Notes: generated by a model not told the origin, from the sequence alone. Positions 35,671-46,799 are shown, counted from the first letter of the stretch. The stretch: 64,000 bases of DNA from Euborellia annulipes (GCA_023213315.1 JAKCPI010001634.1:1-64000); one strand, 5' to 3'. Numbers and translations: made by a program.

Positions 35671-35875
35671 TAAATTAATTATTTTAATTTTTAATAATTT
35701 TTTTAAATTTTTAATTTAATTTAATTAATTAATTTTAATTTAATTTAATTTAATTTAATTAATTAATTTTAATTTAATTTAATTTAATTTAATTAATTAA
35801 TTTTAATTTAATTTAATTAATTAATTTTAATTTAATTAATTAATTTTAATTTTCAATTTCTAATTTTAATTTAAT
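35671..35875 (+). repeat. (TTTAA)n / (TTAA)n low-complexity tract
   Basis: About 200 bp of imperfect TTTAATTTAATTTAA blocks with TTAATTAATTAA joints, in a higher-order pattern of roughly 60 bp. Confidence 0.9.
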
Positions 35876-35877
35876 CC

Positions 35878-36050
35878 GCCCTCGGGCCTTAGCGTGCTGG
35901 CCTTCTGTACCAAGGGTCGAGGGTTCGCATCTCACGCGACAATTTATTTCAATTTAATTGGCTTCCAATAAACTGAAGTAGAGACGGGGTCTAAATGGCC
36001 TCCGTTGCCGCAAAAGAACTTAAATAAATAAAAATAATAATAATAATAAT
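35878..36050 (+). mobile_element. SINE-B copy
   Basis: CCTTAGCGTGCTGGCC (A-box region), GTCGAGGGTTCGCATCTCA (B box), tail GGTCTAAATGGCCTCCGTTG and an (AATAA)n end. Confidence 0.75.
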
Positions 36051-36471
36051 TTTTATAAATTAATGCCTTTATTATGTTGCTCAAAACTTTCCTAAAATCA
36101 CAGATAGCTAATTATTATATATATATAATAATAATAATAATAATATGTGGAAAAACTCATTTTTTAACTCTTTCTTGTTTACTATATCGATGATTTGCTA
36201 TCGGACGGATAAGTTTGCTAGATGATTATAACTGAAGCAACCGGTTCTTAGAATGTCAAATGGTTAGTAGATAGGCGTATAATCATTGAGTGATTGATTG
36301 AAAAAAAGAAGGGATCTTTAATTTAAATAAATTTCAAGACGGTAAGGATAATGAATTTTTTTTTCGCGTTCCCTCATCCGGAAATTAACCTGTTTGATTT
36401 TCTTCTCACATATCGATCTCCCCTTCTCCCTACTAAACACTAAAAATTCATTTGTATGCAAAATTTGTTAA

Positions 36472-36474
<3 letters not shown>

Positions 36475-36502
<28 letters not shown>
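36475..36502 (+). repeat. (TC)n microsatellite
   Basis: About 13 uninterrupted TC units, pyrimidine-rich on to 36510. No exon follows. Confidence 0.9.
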
Positions 36503-37383
36503 CCCTTCTAGTAATTCAGTTTGCAGTTAATTCGCTAAATGGCAGAGGCCATAATGGCATAATGTAATCCCGATAGGACATTCAGCGTCGAGGCATAAAT
36601 TCCAGTTTTAAACCATTACGGAATCCTCTCTATTCTTGTTTCAATTACGTTTTGCATTTATGTTACAATTTGTGGCCCATCAAACAATCTTTTTCTCTGT
36701 GATAGGAATCTTAAAAATTTATTGGTTTCTTTCTATTGGATAAAAACAAATGGGAGGGGGGATTTCTTTATTTCAACCCTGTCTACTTAACCGAATTCAA
36801 TTTCAAAATTGGCAAGTTCAAGTCGGCAATTTCCCTTTTCTAATTGGTTCAAGCAATTAAGGCGATATTCAGAGGGTGAAGTGAAGAGTGGCATCAAAGC
36901 ACTTCTAAACCCCCAAACCAAATTTATTTAAAAAAACCCATTCCCATTCCTTTTTCTATAAACATTCTCATGCTAAAGCCCTCTTAATAAACAAAACAAA
37001 AATTAAATGCCGCCAAGTAACGTTTTGCGATTTATTTAATTTAAAAAAATTAATAACAAGCAAAACTTTGCTTGGCTCTTTCATTTTTTTTCTAATTGCA
37101 TTTGGTAGAAGTAGTGAATTGTATATACACAAAGATAAATAAATTATAATTTTTGAGTGAAATGCTAATAAATAACGATATTATTTCACGCTTATATTTT
37201 TTGTCTAAAAAGATATTTTATTTGGTATTATTAAAAAATTTAAAATTAGGAGAAGGAAATCTCAAATATTTTCTGCTTAATTTAGCACTTTTGTATTCAT
37301 TATTATTTATTATAATCATAAATACTGTAAACAACGTTTCGACTGTTTGTGCAGACAAATCAAGTGAAATGATTAATAGTGAA

Positions 37384-37563
37384 CCAGGGGGGATTTGGTG
37401 TGGCTGGTCGCAGAGCACACAATTTTTTCTTAATTTTGGTAATTTAGAGGTCTACAAAAATATTAATTTTTAAAATGTTACTTTAAAAATAAAAATATTT
37501 TTCTCAAATTTCGGGGGGGGGGGGGGCAATTACCCTCCTTACCTCCCGTTGTATCCGGCCTTG
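37384..37563 (+). mobile_element. G-rich hAT-like MITE, left end eroded
   Basis: GGTGTGGCTGGTCGCAGAGC, a G16 run and the right end GTATCCGGCCTTG. Confidence 0.7.
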
Positions 37564-37602
37564 GAGCGGACCTTCAACTAAAAGCCGCTGATTTCCTCTC
37601 TT

Positions 37603-37604
<2 letters not shown>

Positions 37605-37651
<47 letters not shown>
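37605..37651 (+). repeat. (TA)n microsatellite
   Basis: About 23 uninterrupted TA units; self-complementary. Confidence 0.95.
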
Positions 37652-37754
37652 CAAATACAACAATTTCTCAATTGGAGGCCGAATTTTCTCTGACAGGTAT
37701 CATTATTTTATTTTAAATTTTAATACATACATTTGTTTTTAAATTATTTGTAAA

Positions 37755-37993
37755 GGTGCGTTTACACCAAGCGAACACAAATACTATTATTTACTTTCCT
37801 TATACAGACAGATTATGCTACCCCTCAACGAAATAATTTGTTGATATTGACACATTTTAAACTAGACTTTGGCGTCTCCTTTGCTAATAATCCGCGCCTT
37901 TTTTAGAACTCGTGATAGTCAAGCAAAAATTCACACAAGGAATCTTGCTTATTTTAGTTAGGTTTTTTTTTTTTCGTTTGGTGTAAACGCACC
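37755..37993 (+). mobile_element. TTAA MITE family C
   Basis: 239 bp, GGTGCGTTTACACCAAGCGA to CGTTTGGTGTAAACGCACC. The right flank is TTAA (37994-37997); the left reads TAAA, probably a mutated TTAA. Shares its first six bases with family A. Confidence 0.85.
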
Positions 37994-38201
37994 TTAAAAT
38001 TTGAATGCGATTTCATAAACGTCAAAAGGATATTTAAATTTTTTTTTAGCATGAGAAAATAAAAAATATTAAAATGACACACTAAACGAATCCAAATTTA
38101 ATCCCCTTACCCTAAAATGTTAAATTAGCTTTCTTCTTAAATATAAGCTTTATTTTTTTTTCTTCTTTACTTAATTTCAAATTTATTTATTTTTTTTTTA
38201 A

Positions 38202-38252
38202 ATGCCACTTTGATTTTAATTATTAAATTAAATTTGATTTTCAAAGTGGCAT
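38202..38252 (+). other. Small hairpin about 100 nt upstream of exon 5
   Basis: ATGCCACTTTGA pairs with TCAAAGTGGCAT across an AT loop. A possible pre-mRNA structure near the weak acceptor of exon 5; function inferred only from position. Confidence 0.5.
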
Positions 38253-38351
38253 GCGATGTTTTTTTTTTTTTTGTTTTTTTTTTCCTTAATGGAAGAGGTT
38301 GTCAAAAAATATCGAGTTGTCAAGTGCACAAAGGCGTTGTTTGTATTTAAG

Positions 38352-38532
38352 TGCCGATGAGGGTTTCGACGGGACCTACCACACAAACGTTGTGGTCCGG
38401 CATAACGGTAGCTGTTTGTACGTTCCACCGGGCATCTTCAAGAGCACATGCAAGATAGACATTACGTGGTTCCCTTTTGATGACCAGCATTGTGAAATGA
38501 AGTTTGGTAGCTGGACCTATGACGGCAATCAG
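38352..38532 (+). CDS. nAChRalpha6: nAChR alpha6-like subunit, exon 5 (partial gene)
   Basis: A 181-nt exon (one split-codon nucleotide plus 60 codons) starting [20 protein letters not shown]. It carries the Cys-loop, Cys-33 and Cys-47 of the exon with the invariant 13 residues between ([13 protein letters not shown]). Loop B follows as KFGSWTYDG, whose Trp-54 is the central cation-pi residue of the agonist site. HNGS is an N-glycosylation sequon, and the extra Cys in GSCLYVPPG is usual in alpha6/alpha7-type subunits. The donor is CAG|GTAGTA. The acceptor GTATTTAAG has a poor pyrimidine tract. An open frame reaches upstream to 38299, but the join to exon 4 (MYN|S|ADEG) fixes the start at 38352. 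Confidence 0.95.
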
Positions 38533-38540
38533 GTAGTAAT

Positions 38541-38643
38541 TCTCTCTCTCTCTCTCTCTCTCTCACTCTCTCTCTCTCTCTCTCTCTCTTAATTTCTCTT
38601 TCTATCTCTCACTTTATTTCTCTCTCTCTCTCTCTCTCTCTCT
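38541..38643 (+). repeat. (TC)n microsatellite next to the exon 5 donor
   Basis: Starts eight nucleotides after the donor GT; two long TC blocks separated by about 30 nt. Confidence 0.92.
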
Positions 38644-38764
38644 AGTATCTTAAAAATTTAAAATGAACTAAAAGTGGGAAGCGAAATAAAAAAAATGATA
38701 ATTTTTCTCTTATGTTCATGTGAAGTATATGTGTGTGTGTGTGTTAGCATGTGTGAATGAGACA

Positions 38765-38880
38765 ATGAGAACCTTACATTTTAGTCTGCGAATTTCAGGC
38801 AACCCTGAAAGAAGATGGCGCGGCGTCTGAATGACGGGTTGCCTGCATTTATCAAATGATGAAAATGTAAGGATCTCACC
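38765..38880. mobile_element. Small foldback element
   Basis: TGAGAACCTTACATTTT pairs with AAAATGTAAGGATCTCA; inner GCAACCC / GGGTTGC. Contains TGAAAGAAGATGGCG, the first half of the foldback core. Confidence 0.75.
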
Positions 38881-40530
38881 TGAATTATTTAATTTCTAAT
38901 CTATCTATATATCTATCACTTTACAATATTATATTACACAAATTCATATTAGAATATTTATGTTGTTTTTTTTTTTTTTTTTTAATGAGATTGGAAAATA
39001 CTGAAAATTAGTGCATAATCCGATCTTATGCATTTTTTATTAATGTTAGTGAAATTTTTTTGATAAAAAATAAAAAAAAAACAAAGATCATTTAAAAAAA
39101 ATATTTCCATAAGCCAGCAATGTATAATATTAATTATTATAAATCGTTTTGCAATAGGAATCAACTATGTCTTAGGAAAGACAAGAAACTACATAATTTG
39201 AGACCTTAGAAAGATTTAGTTTAGTATTTTAAATATCTTCTTTTGCGGCAGGGAAGGAATAGACCGGCCCGTCGCAAGGTCTGACGACTGTTGAAAATAT
39301 AGAAGGGAAGTGCAAAGAGCAGAAGTACTGTCCCAGTTAGGGCAGCTCGTGGTCACCATCCACGTACCCACAAGATGTGGTCGGCCCGGAGCTTAGTGTA
39401 TATATATATATAATTTAATAAAATATAAAAAGAGATTAATGTGAGAATTATATATTCGATACTAAAAGAGAAACTTCTTAACGCGCAGTCAAAAGTTGCG
39501 AAACGCTGCATTCTTCAGACCCCGATTAATCTAGTCAGGTAGTCACAAGCCCAGCAAATTTGGATTTTCGCCACCAGAAGTCAAGAAAAAGACAACACAT
39601 TTATACCTCAAGTATAAAATTCAATAGATCGTCTAATCATCGAAAATTATTTGAACACATCTGACCTATCGTGAATGTAAAGTTTCACTTCTCTAGTGTG
39701 AAGTATGAATCGCTATTTCAATGCATTGAAATTTCTTAAAATAGTTGACCGCTGAATCAGAAAAACATATTTTATTGTAAATCTATTCAATAGCTATATC
39801 ACGCTGGACCGGAATTGCTGAGAGCATTTCCAAGCTCTGGATTTAGAGATAGTATTTCCATTTCTTTTTCTATTGGTGCAAATAGGGAAAGGACATGCCC
39901 TACGGTTCTATTAGCAAATGGGAAAACGCATATCTCAAGAGATAATATGCACTTGATCACTGTTAAAACTTTTTTTTAAAAATACCTCCCTTTCAAAATT
40001 CGCTCATAAATAAACAAACTTGAAGATCTCGATTATTTTGGATGATGAGTACTTACATATAAGACAATGAGTTGCTTTCTTATTGTTGGAGTGGTACTGT
40101 ACTTTCTTCCGCCCTAGAAGTTGATTCAGTTGAAAACTCTGAAAAGAAAAAGAAATTAAAAGGTTATATAACAACATAATATTGTATATAAGCATATATA
40201 TATCTCTAATAATGTCTTCTATGGTTTATTCTGAATTTATGATTATGTATTATGTCCCAATAACTCCGGGATCATAAATAATAATGAAAGCCTGAAGATA
40301 GGAAAATGAAATTTTCCTGAAACGTCTCAAAATATAGTTAAAAAAAAGGAGGCTTTTATTTTTTTGGCTGCTCCTGTTTTATTGAACAGCAATTACTTTA
40401 GAACAAATGTTATGTAATAATAGCTAATTTATTTATGGTGGAATGGTCTCAGACCAACAGCAAAAATAAATAAATAAATAAGATTATCTAAACTCCGTGA
40501 CAATGGTTAGAGGTATTAACATTGTCAAAA
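38881..40530. other. Intronic DNA with repeat fragments
   Basis: 39300-39400, read on the minus strand, contains GGGTACGTGGATGGTGACCA, a 5S-like motif. 40285-40340 has a single foldback core (GAAATTTTCCTGAAACGTCT). 40437-40482 has a SINE-type tail ending in (AAATA)n. The rest is AT-rich. Confidence 0.45.
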
Positions 40531-40534
40531 TTAA

Positions 40535-40910
40535 GGGGCTTCAGGAGACAAAGTTGTTCGCATGTCATTGCCAAGAGATGGCGTTAAGGGTCTTGAGAAG
40601 TGAGTCAAAAACACAACTTTCACGAAAATATGCCAACAGATGGCAGGTATGTATAGTATGTAGCTATATTTAATCTCATGCATTTGATTGATTTTCTTAG
40701 ATCTTTGAATAATGAATAGTTTATAAATATTATTATATAGGACTATAACTAAAAAATAATTTTCATTATTTCTTAATTAATTAAAAAAAGCTTTCTATTA
40801 AGTAAAAGGTTAACGAATTTAATTCATTTTAAAAAAATCTGCGTAAAAATATACTTTAAAATGCCTCAGTATTTTCGGACCAAAGATTCAAAGTGGCCAC
40901 CTGAAGCCTC
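40535..40910 (+). mobile_element. TTAA MITE family B, copy 2
   Basis: 376 bp between TTAA sites (40531-40534, 40911-40914). Termini GGGGCTTCAGGAG and CCTGAAGCCTC. Confidence 0.85.
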
Positions 40911-41654
40911 TTAAAGCCAAGAGTTCGAATTCCAGGCAATCCAAAAAAATAAATTCAAAACATAGAAGCAAACAAAAATAAATAATAAAATTTTCTCGCA
41001 GGTGATGAGCCCTTGCATCTAATTTAAAAATTAAAAAAAAAAAAAAAATACTCAATGGTAAAATAAATTACAATTGTGATTTTAAAATACTTTTCAACAA
41101 TAATTAATTTCCAAATATACTCTCTTTCATATTATAAATTTTAACTTAATCCATGAAAATTTTTTGTCATTACTTAAAAGCCCTAAATGTAATTTCTACT
41201 TTATTGAATTATCCTCGCCCTAACCCCCCTCTCCCTCCCCGCCACCAGGCGTTTCATAATTTATAATGCAGTTAAAATCGATATCTGTGACAAAATGAAA
41301 AAAAAAGTTTCACGGTTCACGAGTTTTATAAGATAGACATGTACCTATATAATTTAATCTAATTAATCTCTTTCAATCGTTTATCAATAAAGTTGTTCTA
41401 ATTATTTAAGAAAAAAAAGTTGATTACTTTTCCAATTTTTTTTTTTTTTTTTTTTTAATAAAATTGGATTAAAATATTATGGGTAGAGGGCAAAAGTCAA
41501 AGGATCAATATTTGACAAGGTATTATATTTTAATTGGGAATTCATTAATTAAATAAATGAATGAAGAGGCATTTTTATTGAGATATGTCAAAATGAAAAA
41601 TAGGTTGTTTTTTTTTTACTTTAATTTTTGCTCATCAGAGATTCAAAAAATTAA

Positions 41655-41770
41655 GGGGCTTCAGGAGGAAGTTGAGAAATCGTGGTTGTTAATAACAGAC
41701 AGTTCTCTGCGAACAGATTTAGTCCTTCATTTAATAGGCCTACATAAATTAACCAATATCGGATAAGCGG
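41655..41770 (+). mobile_element. TTAA MITE family B, left-end fragment
   Basis: TTAA (41651-41654) then GGGGCTTCAGGAGGAAG, no right end before the next repeat. The 69-codon frame over it is not a recognised protein. Confidence 0.55.
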
Positions 41771-41772
41771 TT

Positions 41773-41940
41773 CCAGAGCTGCGGTGGGGGGCATTTGCCT
41801 CTCCCCCCAAGGGCTCTGATCCTTTTTACATTTTATAATGTTCTAAATAAAATATTTCAAAATATATCTACGTGTATATAAATTGTAAAAAACTAATTAA
41901 ATTTTTGCCAAATTTGAGATACCTAAAAGGTCTTCGATGC
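41773..41940 (+). mobile_element. Partial hAT-like MITE, same family as 26084
   Basis: GGGGGGCATTTGCCTC, GGGCTCTGATCCTTTTTA, ATAAAATATTTCAAA and TATCTACG follow the same order as at 26084. Right end missing. Confidence 0.65.
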
Positions 41941-41996
41941 ACAAAAATACCTTAATGAAGTTAAAAAAATATATATATATAAAAACACCACACAGA

Positions 41997-42442
41997 ATGG
42001 AGGGGGAAAGGTGAAAACAGCCCTTTTCTGTCCATTAAAAAAACAAAATATAAAAATATATCTTTTATTTTAATTTATCCCAAGCCAACGGTTTCGACCG
42101 CTAATGCTGCCAGTCTTCCTCAGTGAGGGAATGTCTTATATTGGAGTGTACTCTAGACTTCCTAGACTCTTTCTTTGTAATACTAGCCACCAACGTATCA
42201 GCCACAAACAGTCAAAATCATAACTGTTATTATTTTGACTGTGTCGGTAGAATACATTGGTGGCTATTGATACAAAAAAGGTGTCTAGGGAGTCTAAATT
42301 CCAAAATAAGACATTCCCCTCACTGAGAAAGACTGGCAGCATTAGTGGTCGAAACCGTTGGTCTAGGAGAAATTGAAATAAAATATATATTTTTATAATT
42401 TGTTTTTTAATGGACTGAAAAGGCCTGTTTTCATCTTTCCTT
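41997..42442. mobile_element. Foldback element, arms about 210 bp
   Basis: AGGTGAAAACAGCCCTTTTC to GACAGTCAAAATCATAAC pairs with the inverse through 42442; loop of only a few bases. Left core CCAACGGTTTCGACC and GCCAGTCTTCCTCAGTGAGG; right GTGGTCGAAACCGTTGG. Confidence 0.9.
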
Positions 42443-42554
42443 AAAAAAAATAAATAAATAAATACATTTTTGTTCTCCATGCAAGCGAATCATCAGAAAA
42501 TAAAGCAAACTTTAACTCTGGGTCCGCCCGACTTCTTGAGAGGTATTTTTTAAA

Positions 42555-42700
42555 TTATGTTTAATTTTTTTTGCCCGAGGCTATTTAGACCCTGTACATA
42601 TTTATTTCAATAGATTGATAAGTAGCTAATTCAATTGAAATTAATTTTCTAGCTTGGGACGGGAAACGAACCTCTGACCCGTATCTCAAAAAGCTTTACT
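42555..42700 (-). mobile_element. SINE-B copy
   Basis: On the minus strand: AGAGGTTCGTTTCCCGTCCC, AAGCTAGAAAATTAATTT, tail GGGTCTAAATAGCCTCGGGC. Confidence 0.7.
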
Positions 42701-42730
42701 CGAAAAGGTTAAAGACAATAAAACTAAATA

Positions 42731-42988
42731 CGCCATCGGGCTTGGTGTAGTTGGTAGCGTGCCTACCTTCTTTACCGAACGTCGCGGGTTCGAACCCCAG
42801 GCAGTGCGAGGATTTTATTTAAGCCATTTGGATACTAGATGACTTAAATAGAAATGCCTGGACCCCCAGTAGATATTATAAATAATAACGGTTATCGTTA
42901 TATGGCCTAAGTTGCCGAAAAGACTGTGTGAATGTGTGTGGGAGTGTGAGTGTGAATGAGAAAAAAGTGTGAGTGTTAGAAAAAAAAC
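42731..42988 (+). mobile_element. SINE-A copy 1
   Basis: Head GGGCTTGGTGTAGTTGGTAG (A box) and GTCGCGGGTTCGAACCCCAG (B box), body GCCATTTGGATAC...AATGCCTGGACCCCC, then ATGGCCTAAGTTGCCGAAAA, a TGTGTG/GAATG stretch and an A-run. Further copies at 55771, 60210 and 62644; minus fragments at 44093 and 61690. Confidence 0.9.
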
Positions 42989-43054
42989 TACATAAGTTAG
43001 CTTATTTATTATTTTCATTAAACAATAGATTTTTCAAATTTTTCGTAACTCAGT

Positions 43055-43175
43055 TATTTGGTAAGTGACCCCGAGCAATCAGAGTGTGGAACGTCCCTCA
43101 GTAGACAGCGGTATAATGTAATTTAAAAATATATTTAATAAACTCATACCCTAAATGGTCTCAGTTGCCGAAAAA
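43055..43175 (+). mobile_element. 5S-like SINE fragment with shared SINE tail
   Basis: GTAAGTGACCCCGAGCAATC, GTGTGGAACGTCCCTCAGTA, GACAGCGGTATAATG, then AAATGGTCTCAGTTGCCGAA. Links the 5S-like head to the tail used by tRNA-headed SINEs. Confidence 0.5.
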
Positions 43176-43747
43176 GGGTAAAAAATTTAAATAATTGTAT
43201 GATTAAAAAATTTATAGTTATTTGGTAAATAAAGATGAAGAGGCAAAAATAACAATATAAAAAATTATAAAAACGGACCAATAAATTAAAGACGAAGAAA
43301 TTATCCTTTAAAATTTGAGAATAAATCCTTTTTTATTTAAATTTAAAATAAATTTTATTTTCGAGTAGATTAGATAAAAAGAAATAGAAGAAGAATAACA
43401 TTTTTTGTCTCTTATTTTTAGCCCTTCCTAAGTACATTTAACGCAAGCGCCGAGAGTTTCCGAGTAATCAACAAGTAATATATTAAATAGAAAAGATTAA
43501 ATGCCCGCTTAAATTTAATTTTCTCTATTAAGACCAGGCAGTAAAAGAGATTGATCCTTGAACCTAATGGGCCAACTAGTCTAAAGTGTTGGATAAGATG
43601 GAGACGTAGGAGGGACTCGCAGTATATGTCCAATATTAAAGTTTTAACGGCCATATTAAAATAAAAAGAAAAATGAAAAAGTTATAGAAAAACGGTCATT
43701 GAAGAATTAAATTTTATGCTGAGATTTATTTCAAATGGAAGAATAAA

Positions 43748-43815
43748 AAAACCGATTGGCTATGGGCCGTAGCACACCGGTAGAGCACTAGCCTTTTATG
43801 CTGGGGGTCAGGTTT
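43748..43815 (+). mobile_element. tRNA-like SINE head
   Basis: CCGTAGCACACCGGTAGAGC is very close to a tRNA A box/D arm; GTCAGGTTTCGCTTC is a degenerate B box. The stems do not complete a tRNA. Confidence 0.55.
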
Positions 43816-43958
43816 CGCTTCATGTTTCGAACGATTAAAAAATTATTAAATTCATTATTCATTCAAGATACTTTTATTTAGTATATTATTAATCGAATAA
43901 ACTTAAAAAAAAATTTGGATCTATTTTTTGATATTTTTGGGAGCACATATCCTGCTAG

Positions 43959-44092
43959 CATGGGCGTAACTAGGGGAGTGCCGGGGGAGCCTGCCCCCCC
44001 CCCGAACCCCGCCCCAAGAAAAATTGAGAAAATATGGGGCTTTCCAGGCCCCCGGAGGATTTCTGGTCCCATGACCCCCCCCCCCCCATATT
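43959..44092 (+). mobile_element. hAT-like MITE (GGGCGTAACTAG family), truncated
   Basis: CATGGGCGTAACTAGGGG, CGCCCCAAGAAAAATTGAGA, TATGGGGCTTTCCAGGCCCC. Same family as the complete copy at 63452. The right end is lost next to a SINE-A fragment. Four overlapping short frames here are repeat shadows. Confidence 0.8.
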
Positions 44093-44223
44093 GGGGGTCC
44101 AGGCATTCTTATCCATTTGGTATCCAAATGGCTTAAATAAAATCATCGGACTGCCTGGGATCCGAACCCTCGACACTTGGTATACAAGGCAAGCGCGCTA
44201 CCAACTGCCCAAAGCCCGAGGGC
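44093..44223 (-). mobile_element. SINE-A fragment
   Basis: Minus-strand head and proximal body, from GCCCTCGGGC and B box GGGTTCGGATCCCAGG to AATGCCTGGACCCCC; tail missing. Confidence 0.85.
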
Positions 44224-44640
44224 TAGAAGTTTGATTAAATCGTTATTAAAATAAATAACCTATTGTTTATTTGTATGTTTAATATTATTTTAAATAAATA
44301 GACTTGCAGAATAAATAGCCTCAGGTGCCGAAAAAAAAAATTTTTATTTAGTCACTGATACTTAATAAAATGTCTAAGCCAGTAAAACTACTCTACTAAA
44401 TCATCAAATGGAATACCCAAATATGTATATCAAAAGGAGTTTTTTTTAAACAAAAAAAAAAAAAAACATTTAGATGAAGAAATTTATTAATAACTTATTT
44501 ATTTAATAGAGATTTACAAAAAAATACTTCTGGAGTGAAAAGTGCATATTTTAAATTATTCAATAATAAGAAGAATAAAGATTAATAATGGAATTTAAAC
44601 CGACCAGCTCTGTTTGATAGAACGCTTGATACTTATCTAT

Positions 44641-44730
44641 CGACACGAGAGGCGCCACTAATCAAGAACGCCTGGTAGTTATGCAAACTTTTTCACAACT
44701 GAATTAATGTTTGCCTATTTAACAGGGAAA
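44641..44730 (+). repeat. Dispersed repeat R91, copy 2
   Basis: GAGGCGCCACTAATCAAGAA, CGCCTGGTAGTTATGCAAA, TTTGCCTATTTAACAGGG. Confidence 0.7.
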
Positions 44731-45690
44731 ATGGACGTATTTCATTCCAAGGATGGAAGGGTGCAAAATCAGGATGAAAATAACAACAGAACGGATTCTG
44801 ACAATAATAAAAAGAATAAAATATTATTAATAATTTGACGCATGTTTAAAAATGATCGCCTCAGCTAGGATTCAATCTAAAATCGCTGACAATCGGAATC
44901 TTGCCTCAAAGCAGTGGACTGATTTTTAAAAAATTTGGTCAAGGGCTACAGAGACCAACGTCTTAATTAATAGAACTGAGTTTAAACCCAGGGGATGCTG
45001 AGGAAATCGTGATCTTCAATAAATATTATGAGGAAATTTTTACTGCACCCTGAGGAACGATTTTATACCCCTAAAATTCCAAAAAAAAAAAACCAAAAAA
45101 GCTATTATATACACATTAATATCAAAATAAATGCACATTAAGATTTTTTTGTATTTCTGAGGTCTTTTTGACTTAAAAATGTTCTTTTAAAATCCTCCAA
45201 TTGAGATTCCTCACTCCTTGAGAAAGCAAAACGATAAATATCAATTTAACTTTATATGTTGCTGGCCTCTTGAGGAGGTCGCCATGGCAACGAGCTATGG
45301 TGCTCCATCACTGACCCCAAACTCCATTAGTTGAATTGTTCGAATAAAATAACTAAATTTGAAATCACAAAATAAAAACGAAGGTAACAATGAACTTAGA
45401 GAAAGAAAATGATCTAAATTAGCGATATATATATATTTATAAATATATATAAGTAGTGAACTAAGGATTTTAATAGTGTTTATTTAGTTTATATAGTTAG
45501 AGAGATAAACTCCTCAACATGGATTTGATATCAGTTAAGAGGGTCATAACGAATGCTTGCTTTGTCCCATTTTATGGCGTTTTATCATAACGTACATTTT
45601 TATGTGCTTTGGAAATCAGAGGTGAAGGAGAAAATTTTATAAAAATTTTTTTTATCAACTCATTAATAGATAAGCAATACTCTTTTTAGT
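44731..45690. other. Intronic DNA, no feature seen
   Basis: AT-rich with a slightly GC-richer patch at 45255-45325. No coding or repeat signal recognised. Confidence 0.45.
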
Positions 45691-45699
45691 GATGAGAAG

Positions 45700-45970
45700 T
45701 GGCTGTAGACTTTGAATTGGGTATAGGAGACTTTGCAGCCAAGGAATTAAATAAAAAACTTATTTAATTATTAACCGTCGACGTTTCGGTCGCAAGTCAC
45801 GACCTTCATCAGAACGATTAATTGTTATAATGCAACTGTCAACCTTGTATTCTAACAATTAATCGTCCTGAGGAAGGTCGTGACTTGCGACCGAAACGTT
45901 GACGGTTAATAATTAAATAAAAGTTTTTTATTTAATTCCTTGGCTGCAAAGTCTCCTATACCCAAATACT
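45700..45970. mobile_element. Foldback element with GAAACGTT core
   Basis: Arms about 105 bp. GGTATAGGAGACTTTGCAGC / inverse at the ends; right core GAGGAAGGTCGTGACTTGCG then ACCGAAACGTTGACGG and AATAATTAAATAAAAG. Confidence 0.92.
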
Positions 45971-46799
45971 CTTTTTTTAGTTCAAAAATAGTCTTGGAAT
46001 CTTAATAAAATTCTGTCTAAATTTAGATTTTTTCTCAGCCCCTGTTTGTCCGGAATTTGTGGGACAATTAAGTGTTTCAATGTCGATTTTCATAAGCAAG
46101 GAATTTCATGAGTTCGATTTATAATAGCATAAATTGGTACCACTGTACCACTTTTAAGAAAAATTGAAGATGCTATTATCAAGATAGAAACCTAGATATC
46201 ATTTAAGTTTCGGTCTCGTTGAAACATTTTGAAAATTTACACTCTGGATTATTTGTAATGTCTAATAAATTGAAAATGTGAATGTAGGGAGAAAATTTCT
46301 AACTAATTTCTCAACCTGTTGTTTAAATGAATTTATTCCCCATACTCCCATATCTCTCTGGCCTGTCGGAGACAACCTCTTTGGTTAGGGAGAAGTGGAG
46401 GATAAGAGTACGATCCGCCGACCCCGCACCGCGGAATAATTTGGGAGGAAAGACTTCCATATCTCTCATCCAAGCCATTACAGTTAGATTCAAAAAAAAG
46501 AAAATACAAAAATTTGCTTGATTATACGAATAAAAATTTTTTATTGAATGTTAAAATAACCCACTCAGTTAAAAAATTTCAGAAACTCTGTTCTAGAATA
46601 TTCTGATTTTCTGAGTCATATTAACTTACTACGTTTAGTTATTCTTTATTTATCTTTCGGATTTCAATAGGATAGAGTGCGGGGGGGGGTATAATAAAAT
46701 TAAAACAACAGACGTCACACAGACTCTGGGATTAATATTTTATTTATAACATTTTAATTCTTTCAAATCTATCTTGTGGCGCAGGAATATAGAGAAAGA
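45971..46799. other. Intronic DNA, no feature seen
   Basis: AT-rich with a GC-richer patch at 46345-46470 and a G10 run at 46680. The 64-codon plus frame there has no recognised family. Confidence 0.4.

Larger units (their letters stand above)
27798..38351 (+). other. 10.6-kb intron between exons 4 and 5
   Basis: Starts GTACAT and ends GTATTTAAG. Contains foldbacks at 28200, 33075 and 34480, a hAT MITE at 31060 and a TTAA MITE near its 3' end. Confidence 0.85.

Noticed and set aside
36475..36545. Pyrimidine tract at 36475 as the acceptor of another exon
   Set aside because: The CTTCTAG after it is followed by closed frames and no receptor-like sequence.
38299..38592. Reading exon 5 as a 97-codon gene starting upstream and running into Ser-Leu repeats
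   Set aside because: The upstream residues precede the splice acceptor and the Ser-Leu tail is the intronic (TC)n tract. Only 38352-38532 matches the receptor.
42731..42810. tRNA gene
   Set aside because: A and B boxes are present, but the stems do not form a cloverleaf and the unit is repeated with a common body and A-tail, so it is a SINE. The same applies at 8100, 43748, 47315, 51217, 55771, 60210 and 62644.
43878..44234. Five overlapping short frames rich in Gly and Pro
   Set aside because: They are produced by the G/C-runs of a hAT MITE and an adjoining SINE-A fragment.
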